Part shown: piece by piece, positions 1 to 6,960 of the stretch
Position numbering within the stretch: position 1 is the first letter of the stretch
How the letters are laid out: the number at the start of each line of letters is the position of its first letter
DNA from: CAZKEW01 sp964580435
GTDB lineage: Bacteria > Acidobacteriota > Aminicenantia > Aminicenantales > UBA8522
DNA: 21,651 bases
Direction of reading: 5' to 3'
Assembly (NCBI GenBank): GCA_964580435.1
Contig: CAZOKP010000045.1
Location: 1 to 21,651 of the forward strand
The notes under the pieces: model-generated
What the model saw: the letters and a program-made list of their open reading frames with translations, nothing else
Databases searched by the model: none
Told to the model about the DNA's origin: nothing
Position numbers and translations under genes: made by a program

Positions 1-10
1 ATGATTCATA

Positions 11-16
11 CCTCCT
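11..16 (-). promoter_or_regulatory. Shine-Dalgarno for a minus-strand gene starting at the left edge
   Basis: The minus strand reads AGGAGG here, followed by 8 nt and then AT at positions 2-1. If the base just outside the window completes ATG on the minus strand, a third gene of the histidine kinase/response regulator operon starts exactly at the edge. The site lies about 90 nt past the response regulator stop. It is overlapped by a 7-bp inverted repeat (cctcatg 14-20, catgagg 31-37). The gene itself is not visible, so this is inferred from the SD and spacing alone. Confidence 0.35.
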
Positions 17-108
17 CATGTTTTTGTCTCCATGAGGAAGATAAAAGAATCGCGCCTCGATTGCATGAAGCTTCCATCCGATTTATGTGAAGGCTTTGTG
101 AACCATAA

Positions 109-789
109 TCAGGCCACAAATTTATATCCGACGCCCCTCACGCCAAGGATGAATCTCGGATTCTGCGGGTCGTCTTCGAGTTTCTTTCTGAGGAGGGAGA
201 TGTGCTTGTCGATGGTTCGGGGCTCGATATAGACATTCTCACCCCAGATTTCATCGAGGATTTTATTCCGATGCACAACCTGGCCGCTTTGCGCTATGAG
301 AAAATGCAGCAGAGCAAACTCGAGCGCGCTGAGGTCGATGGGATTCCCATCCTTTTTCGCCTCGTATTTTTTGAAATCCACCTCGACATCGCCGAAGCGA
401 TAGAAGTCAATTCCCTGCTGGGTCTGTTGGGCCCTTCTGAGGATGGCCTTCACGCGGGCAAGCAGCTCCCGCGGGCTGAAGGGCTTGGTGACATAATCAT
501 CGGCTCCCAGCTCCAAACCGAGCACCTTATCGACCTCCTGACTTTTTGCGGTTAATACCAGGATGGGAGTCGTTATCTTGTCCTGACGCAATCTTTTGCA
601 GACCTCAAACCCGTCCATTTTCGGCAGCATGATATCAAGGATGATGAGATCATAATTCTGCTCTTTGGCCATAGAGACCCCCTGATGCCCATCCTTGGCG
701 CCCGAGACTTCATACCCTTCGAGCCTGAGGTTGTCCTCCAGGGGAAGCAGGATGCTTTCCTCGTCCTCGACAATCAGTATCTTGGGCAT
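109..789 (-). CDS. OmpR/PhoB-family response regulator
   Basis: A two-component response regulator of 226 aa, the usual length for this family. Residues 1-120 form the receiver: acidic pocket E8/D9/E10, phospho-acceptor D52 in the LDIMLP motif, T80 and K102 in the TKPFSP motif. Residues 125-224 form an OmpR-type winged helix with the recognition-helix stretch RTIDKHISLLRKKL and the terminal GVGYKF wing, so it should bind DNA as a dimer when phosphorylated. The start is ATG, separated by one base from the histidine kinase stop, with an AGGAGAGG Shine-Dalgarno inside the end of the kinase gene. It is therefore cotranscribed and probably translationally coupled with its partner kinase. Target genes cannot be told from the sequence. 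All catalytic residues are present. Confidence 0.95.
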   Translation of the reverse strand: MPKILIVEDEESILLPLEDNLRLEGYEVSGAKDGHQGVSMAKEQNYDLIILDIMLPKMDGFEVCKRLRQDKITTPILVLTAKSQEVDKVLGLELGADDYVTKPFSPRELLARVKAILRRAQQTQQGIDFYRFGDVEVDFKKYEAKKDGNPIDLSALEFALLHFLIAQSGQVVHRNKILDEIWGENVYIEPRTIDKHISLLRKKLEDDPQNPRFILGVRGVGYKFVA

Positions 790-790
790 T

Positions 791-2959
791 TCACCTCTCC
801 TCTCTTTTTGGAAGCGGAAGCCTTATGAAGAACGTGCTTCCTTTTCCCGGCTCGCTCTCAGCATAGACTGTGCCTTGATGGGCTTCGACAATTTCCCTGA
901 CCAGGGTCAACCCCAATCCACTTCCCTTCACTGTCCGTGTCAACTCGTCGCCACCCCTGAAAAAACGCTCGAACACTTTATCTCGGTCTTCTTTCCTGAT
1001 CCCGATTCCAAAATCCCTCACTGCAATATGCAATGACGCGGCTTCATCAGACGCGCTGACCATGACCCTTCTGGATTCACCCGAATACTTGACGGCGTTA
1101 TCAATCAGGTTGGTTATGGCCTGGGTGATGGCGACTCGGTCCAACATGATCATGGGCAAGCCTTTTTTGACCTCGAGTTCAATGGAAAATCCCTCGTGGC
1201 GCACTCTGTCCTGCATGGAGGAAATGACTTCCTGCAACAGCGCCGCCGGGTCTGTTCTCTCGAACTCAAATTCCTTGTGTCCCTCCTCAATCCGAGCCAG
1301 GTTGAGAATGTTCTCCGTGAGCAGGGACAGCCGCTCGCTCTGCTCCAGCAGGACATCATAATACTGCCGGCGGCGCTCCTCGGACGGGACTCTTCCTGAA
1401 TGCAGCAGTTCCGCGAGCTGCCGGATCGACGTGAGGGGGCTCTTGAACTCATGGGAGATGGTGGAAACAAAATCCGACTTCATTCTGGCCAACTCGAGTT
1501 CATGAGAAACAGCCCGGACGGTCAGGATCAGTCCGAAGATAAGAATGCCCGTAATGAGCAGAAACATATAAAAATACAAACCCTGGCGTGATATCAAAAG
1601 AGTATTCAAAAGCCGGGGAGGCGGCTGGTAGAATTCGAGGCTCCAGTCCGGAAAGTTGGCCGCAAAATTCGCCCGCACCGTGACTGTCCCTGTAGGCGGG
1701 TTTTCCGATGTCAATACCGGCCTGCCGTCTCTTCCTTTCACGACCCAGGCCGTCTCTTCAGGGGAGACATATTGATAAAGGGCAGGCCTGAGAACATTTT
1801 CTCTGAGCGAGTCGGGTTTAAGGATGATACCCCACGTTCCGTCCACCTGGTCTTCAATCCGACGCGCTGGTCTCAATATCGAAACAAGATAGGAGTGCTT
1901 CCCGATGTCCAGGTTTAATCTCATCGCCGAATCGCCGGGTTCAGTCACGGTGCCGGAGATTTTTGCCTCTAAATCGGGCGCCGCGTTTTCCTGGAAGGCA
2001 AGAACTCGCTCTGCATGATCCCTTTGTTCTCTTTCCTCCTCCTCGAGGTTTTGAAAAGCGCTTTTATATGACTGCAGCTGCAGGCCGGGGGGGGGCGCTG
2101 AAAAGATTTCGCTGATGGAATCTTTCACGCGCCGGGTATAAAATTCAAATGGCGCTTTTTCCAGGGTCCACTCTCGATCAATCAGAGACTTGTACAAGTC
2201 AATAAATGTGTCGAGGGAGCTTGAGTAACCGCTGATCGTCGAGAACAAGGAACCGAGCTCCATGCGGGCAGCCAACCCCAGGGGGATTCCATCCGAGATG
2301 ACCACCCGGCCGAACTCATTGGCAATTTTCTTATACGTTGAAATAGCGTCTTTGAAAAGGGCGGATTTTTTTTGGACCCTGGCCACTGCGTTGAGAAGTT
2401 CTCCTTTGATGTCATCGTCGGTGACCTGCTCAATCGCCTGTTGATAGGAGATTAAGGCTTGCGGGTAATTTCGCTGCTGAAACTCCAATCGCTGGGCAGA
2501 ATGAATCTTGGGCGCCGCGGACAATGGTCGTGCCGGGGAAGAGATTGAGGGCCGATGACCGTCTGCAACATACAGAAGCTTAGCTGCGGGAAAGCGAATA
2601 GTTTCGAAGTCCTGAAAATAGAACACCTGTTCCAGCAGAGGATGTTCGTCAATCAGGTTTTCCAGGCGCGTGGTCAGCTCCCCGGGCGGCGCCTTCTGAG
2701 GATCCTTGACGGTTTCTGAAAAAGCCTGCTCGACGGTCTTGATTTTTTCGTCAACCAAATTAACCACCCGCTCTGCGATTCTCCGATGATCGTCAAGCCG
2801 CGCTTGCTCGAGCAGGGCGCGGTCGTTCTGAATCCCCCGAAAGGCCAGATATCCCAGAAGCAGGCTGGGCAAGACGATTCCCAGCACGAAGAGCAGGATG
2901 ATCCGCTGGCGTTTTTTAGCGGAAACTCTCAAACCAGAAAAAAACTTCAGGAAGGCCAT
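791..2959 (-). CDS. Sensor histidine kinase with extracytoplasmic TPR-like sensor
   Basis: A membrane-bound histidine kinase of 722 aa. TM1 is at about 19-42 and TM2 at about 459-482, so residues 43-458 face the periplasm, much larger than a simple PAS/Cache sensor. Inside that region, about 155-260 reads as tandem helix pairs of TPR type (for example NYPQALISYQQAIE and FKDAISTYKKIANEF). There is no HAMP domain: the HisKA helix follows TM2 directly. The catalytic core is complete: H503 in SHEFKSPLTS, N-box N617/N621, G1 box D649-F-G-I-G and G2 box GSGLGL near 679-684. It presumably phosphorylates the downstream response regulator. A run of nine C on the coding strand (2095-2087) encodes P289-P291. 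No good Shine-Dalgarno precedes the ATG. The ligand is unknown. Confidence 0.93.
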   Translation of the reverse strand: MAFLKFFSGLRVSAKKRQRIILLFVLGIVLPSLLLGYLAFRGIQNDRALLEQARLDDHRRIAERVVNLVDEKIKTVEQAFSETVKDPQKAPPGELTTRLENLIDEHPLLEQVFYFQDFETIRFPAAKLLYVADGHRPSISSPARPLSAAPKIHSAQRLEFQQRNYPQALISYQQAIEQVTDDDIKGELLNAVARVQKKSALFKDAISTYKKIANEFGRVVISDGIPLGLAARMELGSLFSTISGYSSSLDTFIDLYKSLIDREWTLEKAPFEFYTRRVKDSISEIFSAPPPGLQLQSYKSAFQNLEEEEREQRDHAERVLAFQENAAPDLEAKISGTVTEPGDSAMRLNLDIGKHSYLVSILRPARRIEDQVDGTWGIILKPDSLRENVLRPALYQYVSPEETAWVVKGRDGRPVLTSENPPTGTVTVRANFAANFPDWSLEFYQPPPRLLNTLLISRQGLYFYMFLLITGILIFGLILTVRAVSHELELARMKSDFVSTISHEFKSPLTSIRQLAELLHSGRVPSEERRRQYYDVLLEQSERLSLLTENILNLARIEEGHKEFEFERTDPAALLQEVISSMQDRVRHEGFSIELEVKKGLPMIMLDRVAITQAITNLIDNAVKYSGESRRVMVSASDEAASLHIAVRDFGIGIRKEDRDKVFERFFRGGDELTRTVKGSGLGLTLVREIVEAHQGTVYAESEPGKGSTFFIRLPLPKREER

Positions 2960-3153
2960 CGTTTAAACTGTCTTGCTCCAAACCCCTGGGGCTATAATTT
3001 CCAATGTCCAATGCGTGTTTTTATTTTAGAAAAGGATTCGAGCAAATACAAGCCGCCTTGAGAACTCGAAAAAATTATACAAGACGGGGAGACCGGTTCA
3101 ATGAAGCTTGGAAGATTTTTGTGTGAAGATTGCGCGACGGCTAAAAAAAACAC

Positions 3154-3196
3154 TTGACAAGCTGTGTAATATACAATAATGTATATCATACTATAC
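3154..3196 (+). promoter_or_regulatory. padR promoter with phased dyad operator
   Basis: A perfect -35 TTGACA lies at 3154-3159. The -10 is either AATAAT at 3175-3180 (15-bp spacer) or TAATGT at 3177-3182 (17-bp spacer). Overlapping it are three alternating half-sites, TATAC 3170-3174, GTATA 3181-3185 and TATAC 3192-3196, starting exactly 11 bp apart. The first two form a perfect ATATAC-N6-GTATAT dyad. Position across the -10 fits autorepression by the PadR protein encoded downstream. The operator role is inferred. Confidence 0.6.
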
Positions 3197-3224
3197 TGAT
3201 GAAATAAACAGTATGGAGGCCATG

Positions 3225-3254
3225 ATGACAAGGAGACCGAGCCATGAACCCTGA
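3225..3254 (+). CDS. Possible 9-residue leader peptide overlapping padR start
   Basis: ATG at 3225 (or 3222) follows GGAGG at 3215-3219 and opens a frame reading MTRRPSHEP before TGA at 3252-3254. It overlaps the padR start (3244) in another frame, and its stop lies 10 nt inside padR. It could couple translation initiation to padR, or it could be chance. Only the SD and the position support it. Confidence 0.25.
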   Translation: MTRRPSHEP

Positions 3255-3582
3255 AATTGGCAATTTCGAAACCGAGATGAACCGAGGGTTCCTGCAAATC
3301 CTGGTTCTGGCCCTGCTCGAGACCGACATGTACGGGTACTCGATGGTCCGGACCATCCGCGACCTAGGATATGAAGTCGAGGAAAACACCCTCTATCCCC
3401 TGCTCCGGAGGCTCGAGAAGAACGGCTGGATCAAGAGCAAGTGGGACGTCAGCAAGGACCGGCCCCGCAAGTTCTACGCCATCACGGACGCTGGCCGCGG
3501 CCTCAGGACCGAGCTTCTCGGTATCTGGAAGAAACAAGACGAAATCCTGAAACATCTCATGGAGGAGAAAAGCCATGTTTAA
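3244..3582 (+). CDS. PadR-family transcriptional regulator
   Basis: A 112-aa protein with the PadR winged helix-turn-helix. The pattern runs GFLQILVLALLE, then MYGYSMVRTI, then ENTLYPLLRRLEKNGWI, and the wing sequence RPRKFYAITDAGR. This matches short PadR-s proteins, which have an N-terminal wHTH plus a C-terminal dimerisation helix. ATG is preceded by AAGGAG (3230-3235) with 8-nt spacing. The stop overlaps the next gene by 8 nt, so the pair is coupled. PadR/HAAS pairs are a common arrangement, in which the regulator represses its own operon until an inducer or stress signal relieves it. The promoter just upstream carries a matching dyad array. Confidence 0.93.
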   Translation: MNPEIGNFETEMNRGFLQILVLALLETDMYGYSMVRTIRDLGYEVEENTLYPLLRRLEKNGWIKSKWDVSKDRPRKFYAITDAGRGLRTELLGIWKKQDEILKHLMEEKSHV

Positions 3583-4537
3583 AAAACTCGATACCTATCT
3601 CGAAGAAATCAGCCACTTTCTTTCCGGCCGCGAGGAACGGGAGGAGATCCTGTCCGAGATCAGGAGCCATATCCTGGAAAAAGCGGAACAGGAATTCAGC
3701 CAGGTGACGGAAGCGTCGTTGGACAAGGTTATCGCGGCCTACGGCCCGGCCCGCTTCGTGGCCGAGAAATACCTGGACGGCCGCCCGATCATCGCCCCGG
3801 CTTACAAGCGGTATCTTTTCCGGTACACGACACTCCTATTCTCCGTCCACTTTTTCATGACCGTGGTCGCCGTTCTCTTTAAGAAGAACTTCATCATGTT
3901 CCCCTTCATCTTCATGCCCCGGATGGGCGTTATCGAGGCCGTCATGTACCTGCCGACAGCCTTCCTGACCGACCTCGGCGTCGTCGCCCTGGTCCTTTAC
4001 TTCATCACCCAGAGCGGGAAGGACATCAAGCTTCCCTGGCCGAAGTTCGCCGTCGACCTCGACGAAGTGAAGCCGCCGAAAAAGAGCTTCCTGGTCAGTC
4101 GGATCGCCACGCTTATCGGAATGATCGTGATGCTGGTCTTGACAGACTTTGCCCTTTATCTCTACGTCAAGTTCCACACGATCTTCTTCGTCAACCTGGA
4201 CTTCACGAATCCCCGTCCCCTCCTCACGCCCGAGGCCGGCCGGCGGATCTCCCTGATCGTCATCGCCATGTTCGCTGCCGGGACGCTTAGCCTGTTCGTC
4301 AAGCTGTTCACATCGTCCCGCTGGGTGGACGTGGTCTCGAACGGCTTGTCTCTCGTCCTGATCGGCCTCCTCCTCCGCCAGCCTTTCGACAGCCCCTTTG
4401 CCGTCTCCGTGCCCGCCGCGCTCCTGCCCAAGATCAAGTTTGGTCTGACCGTCGTGCTGTTATTCGTCGCCCTTATGGTCACCATCGAGCTTATAAAGAG
4501 CCTGATTTTCATCGGCCGGAAGCAGCTGGCGAAATAA
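3575..4537 (+). CDS. HAAS-type membrane protein, PadR partner
   Basis: A 320-aa integral membrane protein. Residues 1-75 are soluble and helical with the pattern LDTYLEEISHFL...REEILSEIRSHILE...YGPARFVAEKYL, which resembles the HAAS/DUF1700-like domain found next to PadR regulators. About six or seven hydrophobic segments follow (near 85-104, 116-146, 173-199, 225-246, 255-267 and 288-312), with short loops. No catalytic motif is visible. The start overlaps padR by 8 nt (ATG inside the last padR codons), so its level is tied to PadR. It probably acts as a membrane sensor or effector of the PadR response. That role is inferred from the pairing, and the transport or sensing substrate is unknown. 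Confidence 0.8.
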   Translation: MFKKLDTYLEEISHFLSGREEREEILSEIRSHILEKAEQEFSQVTEASLDKVIAAYGPARFVAEKYLDGRPIIAPAYKRYLFRYTTLLFSVHFFMTVVAVLFKKNFIMFPFIFMPRMGVIEAVMYLPTAFLTDLGVVALVLYFITQSGKDIKLPWPKFAVDLDEVKPPKKSFLVSRIATLIGMIVMLVLTDFALYLYVKFHTIFFVNLDFTNPRPLLTPEAGRRISLIVIAMFAAGTLSLFVKLFTSSRWVDVVSNGLSLVLIGLLLRQPFDSPFAVSVPAALLPKIKFGLTVVLLFVALMVTIELIKSLIFIGRKQLAK

Positions 4538-4621
4538 TCTTGAAAAGGTATGCATCTCGGCCCAGAGTGCGAGAGCGGAAACAAATTAGGACCTGAGTGA
4601 AGATTAGCGGCGGGACGAAGA

Positions 4622-5275
4622 CTATTCGGTTCCCTTGATCTCGAACTGAACCCTGCTGGAGACGGCAATTAGCGCGCCCTTGGAGGAGAACGCTCTCACT
4701 TGCCACGAGTATTTGTAGCCGGGCACCATCATCAGCTTGATGTCTTCCGGAACATCGATCCGCGTTTCCCTTGTCGAAGCCGTCCACAGGAGCTTCTCGT
4801 TATAGATGAAGATCTTGTATTCGACGTCCTGGCCAAGCTGTCTCCATTCGAAGAAGGAAGGGGCCGTCCTGACATCGATGATTGGAGAGATGAGGCTCAA
4901 GGATTCTCCCCTGACCACCTCATTCTCACTCAGATAGAACTGAGGGGCTGACCCTCTGAACTGAGGCAGGATTGCGAAAACGGCCACCAAGAGGACGGCG
5001 GCGGAGATGGCGACTGTCGCCCACTGTCGGGGAGTGAAATAAGAATGGACCCTTTCGAACGTGGGAACCAACGACTTTCTTTCGGGCGCAGGCTCTTCCT
5101 TGAAGATCCAGGTTCCGCGCGCCTTGATAGCGGTAATCAGCTCGTTCCGTTGTTCCATCTTTTGGAAGCAGCTGGTGCAGTTGAAATAATGTTCCTCGAA
5201 GATATCCTTGTCTTCCCCCTCCAATTTATTCAAGAGGTAACTGTCGATTTGGTCTTCAAAGTTGCATTTTTTCAT
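4622..5275 (-). CDS. Zinc-finger anti-sigma factor, single-pass membrane
   Basis: A 217-aa protein encoded 65 bp downstream of the sigma factor. The N-terminus has the ZAS motif H29-x3-C33-x2-C36, with C4 as a possible further ligand, which typically clamps an ECF sigma factor in the cytoplasm. One TM is at about 84-103, and residues 104-217 are extracytoplasmic. That outer part is beta-rich with an Ig/fibronectin-like look (EYKIFIYN, YKYSWQVRAF, VQFEI) and could sense envelope state. AAAGGTG gives a good SD before the ATG. Release presumably needs proteolysis or a conformational signal. No protease gene is adjacent. Confidence 0.88.
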   Translation of the reverse strand: MKKCNFEDQIDSYLLNKLEGEDKDIFEEHYFNCTSCFQKMEQRNELITAIKARGTWIFKEEPAPERKSLVPTFERVHSYFTPRQWATVAISAAVLLVAVFAILPQFRGSAPQFYLSENEVVRGESLSLISPIIDVRTAPSFFEWRQLGQDVEYKIFIYNEKLLWTASTRETRIDVPEDIKLMMVPGYKYSWQVRAFSSKGALIAVSSRVQFEIKGTE

Positions 5276-5340
5276 GCTTGTTCACCTTTCATCCGGTTTC
5301 AACAATTTAGTCGCCGGATGAAGCAAAAATTGAAAAATAT

Positions 5341-5841
5341 TCATTGTCTGATCATCTTTCGGAGGAGCTTCTGGGCGTAGTTAAGGCGCTCGCTGACCCT
5401 CCGGGGGGAGATGCCCAGCCGCTGGGCCACTTCATCCCGAGAAAGTTCCTGATAATAATAAAGATCCAAGACCTCCTTGAATTTGGGTTTGAGCCTTTTT
5501 ATGGCCTCAGCGAGAACCCGGGCCCTTTCCCGTTTTTCCGCGTCATCGCAGGGGTCGGGCAGGACGGCGGGCTCGGGTATGCCCCTTAAAACCTTTGTTT
5601 TTTGCCTGATATGGTCGACGATCCGACGGCTGGTAATGGTGTAAATAAAGGTGCCGATCGAGGATTCGCCCCGAAATTCCCCTTTCTTGACCTTTTCGAT
5701 GACCTGGGTGATGACTTCATTGACGACGTCCTCCCAGTCGGGCGTCTGAGTTCCCAGGGATTTTTTGACTTTAAAACTGACGACAGTCCGGTATTTTTCG
5801 ACGACTTCGTCCAGGTTGAGTTCCGATGCCTGCAGTTGCAC
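5341..5841 (-). CDS. ECF-like RNA polymerase sigma factor, likely GTG start
   Basis: A sigma-70 family protein, about 166 aa from this start. Region 2 spans roughly residues 15-85 of the longest frame, including DWEDVVNEV and the SSIGTFIYTITSRRIVDHIR stretch used for -10 recognition. Region 4 is near 108-165, with the HTH DEVAQRLGISPRRVSERL. No region 1 or 3 is evident, as in ECF factors. The longest frame opens at ATG 5850, but that codon lies inside a perfect TATAAT (5854-5849), so the mRNA should start after it. GTG at 5841 lies exactly 7 nt past the -10 and would be a leaderless start. There is no Shine-Dalgarno. It is followed by its anti-sigma gene. The promoter looks housekeeping rather than autoregulated. 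Confidence 0.85.
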   Translation of the reverse strand: MQLQASELNLDEVVEKYRTVVSFKVKKSLGTQTPDWEDVVNEVITQVIEKVKKGEFRGESSIGTFIYTITSRRIVDHIRQKTKVLRGIPEPAVLPDPCDDAEKRERARVLAEAIKRLKPKFKEVLDLYYYQELSRDEVAQRLGISPRRVSERLNYAQKLLRKMIRQ

Positions 5842-5848
5842 GCATTTC

Positions 5849-5877
5849 ATTATATTAGTAGCCCATTATTATGGCAA
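5849..5877 (-). promoter_or_regulatory. Sigma-70 promoter of sigma/anti-sigma operon
   Basis: The minus strand has -35 TTGCCA (5877-5872, 5/6), a 17-bp spacer and -10 TATAAT (5854-5849, 6/6). Transcription should begin near 5842-5841, at the GTG codon. A C7/G4-A-G3 hairpin-prone tract lies just upstream, at about 5901-5917. Confidence 0.75.
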
Positions 5878-6006
5878 GGGTGGATTTGCGGCGCTAAAGT
5901 CCCCCCCAGAGGGGAGGGAAGGGGCGAGGAAGCTGGAAAAGAGCAATTTGAGCCATAAAGTTCAATTTTTGAGTGTTTTTGGCGACTAAAGGTATGCGAG
6001 AAAGAA

Positions 6007-6960
6007 ATGCGAGGTATTATCTCAGCCATGGAAACACAGCCCCTTCTCTCAAGCGTTCAAGCGCAGCCGGAAACCGGTTTGATCATTGAAGACGATAAAG
6101 GGAGACAGAGCTCGTTCGCCCGCTTTCTCGGCCAGAGGGAACATGAATACATATTCGCCCTCCGGGGAAATGAGGATTTCCTCGGGTCTCCGGCACAAGA
6201 GAGCCGCCAGTTCCCTCATAATGGACGGAGCACGAGACTTCACAAGATCTTTCAGGCCAAAGAGGTCATGAAGGATCTCAAGGACTGGTACGAGCAGATC
6301 TTCAGAGGGAAAGAAGGGCTGGATGATGAGAATTATGCCGAAAAAGAGCTCTTCTTTAACTCCCACCTCATCCATTTCATTGCCGCCACGGACGACAACG
6401 AGGACACGGTCGGCCACTCCCAGTTCGTTGCCGGTTACACGCTCCTCTTGACCAGGGAGCTGGGCATTACGGACAGGAATTTCTTGGTGGATATAGAGAG
6501 AGGCGCGCTTCTCCACGACATCGGGAAGATCGGGATCCCCGACTCCATCCTGAAAAAGAAGGGGTCTCTGACCATGATCGAGAGAGAGATTATCAAGGAT
6601 CACCCCCTGCTGGGCTACAAACTGATCGGGGGGTTCACTTTCCTTCAGAAGGCGGCCCAGGTAGTTCTATACCACCACGAGCATTATAACGGTCAAGGGT
6701 ATCCTTATGGCTTGGCCGGAGAGGATATTCCGCTGGAAGCGAGGATCTTCTCCCTGGCCGATACGGTCGACGCCATCACTTCGGACAGGCCCTACAGAAG
6801 AGGCCGAAGCTTCGAGCAAGCACGCCGAGAGGTCGAGAGATACAGCGGCAGCCAATTTGATCCCAACCTGGTGGAGGTGTTTCTCTCCATTCCCGAAGAG
6901 AGATGGCGGATAGCGAAATTAGAGACGCTACGGAACCTGCGCCTTCCCACCATCCACTAA
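6007..6960 (+). CDS. HD-GYP domain protein, probable c-di-GMP phosphodiesterase
   Basis: A 317-aa cytoplasmic protein. The C-terminal half is a complete HD-GYP domain: H137, the pair H170-D171 in LLHDIGKIGIPDSIL, H199 in KDHPLLG, H223-H224-E225-H226, GYP at 231-233, D252 and the DRPYR signature at 260-264. All expected metal ligands are present, so hydrolysis of c-di-GMP is likely. Residues 1-115 contain no receiver or PAS domain I recognise, so the input signal is unknown. Start choice is uncertain. ATG 6007 has only weak promoter or SD features, and ATG 6028 follows TATTAT (6015-6020) by 7 nt, which would give a 310-aa leaderless product. The gene is divergent from the sigma operon, and its stop overlaps the next, convergent gene by 4 nt. 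Confidence 0.93.
   Translation: MRGIISAMETQPLLSSVQAQPETGLIIEDDKGRQSSFARFLGQREHEYIFALRGNEDFLGSPAQESRQFPHNGRSTRLHKIFQAKEVMKDLKDWYEQIFRGKEGLDDENYAEKELFFNSHLIHFIAATDDNEDTVGHSQFVAGYTLLLTRELGITDRNFLVDIERGALLHDIGKIGIPDSILKKKGSLTMIEREIIKDHPLLGYKLIGGFTFLQKAAQVVLYHHEHYNGQGYPYGLAGEDIPLEARIFSLADTVDAITSDRPYRRGRSFEQARREVERYSGSQFDPNLVEVFLSIPEERWRIAKLETLRNLRLPTIH

Noticed and set aside
14..37. Inverted repeat cctcatg/catgagg as a terminator of the response regulator operon
   Set aside because: Only 7 bp with a 10-nt loop and no U tract on either strand; it also overlaps a likely Shine-Dalgarno.
4538..4621. Terminator between the convergent HAAS and anti-sigma genes
   Set aside because: I could not find a stable hairpin with a U tract on either strand in this 84-bp spacer.
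5901..5930. C7 followed by G-rich tract as a G-quadruplex or terminator
   Set aside because: Only three G-runs of three or more lie together, and no U tract follows; a hairpin is possible but its role is not supported.
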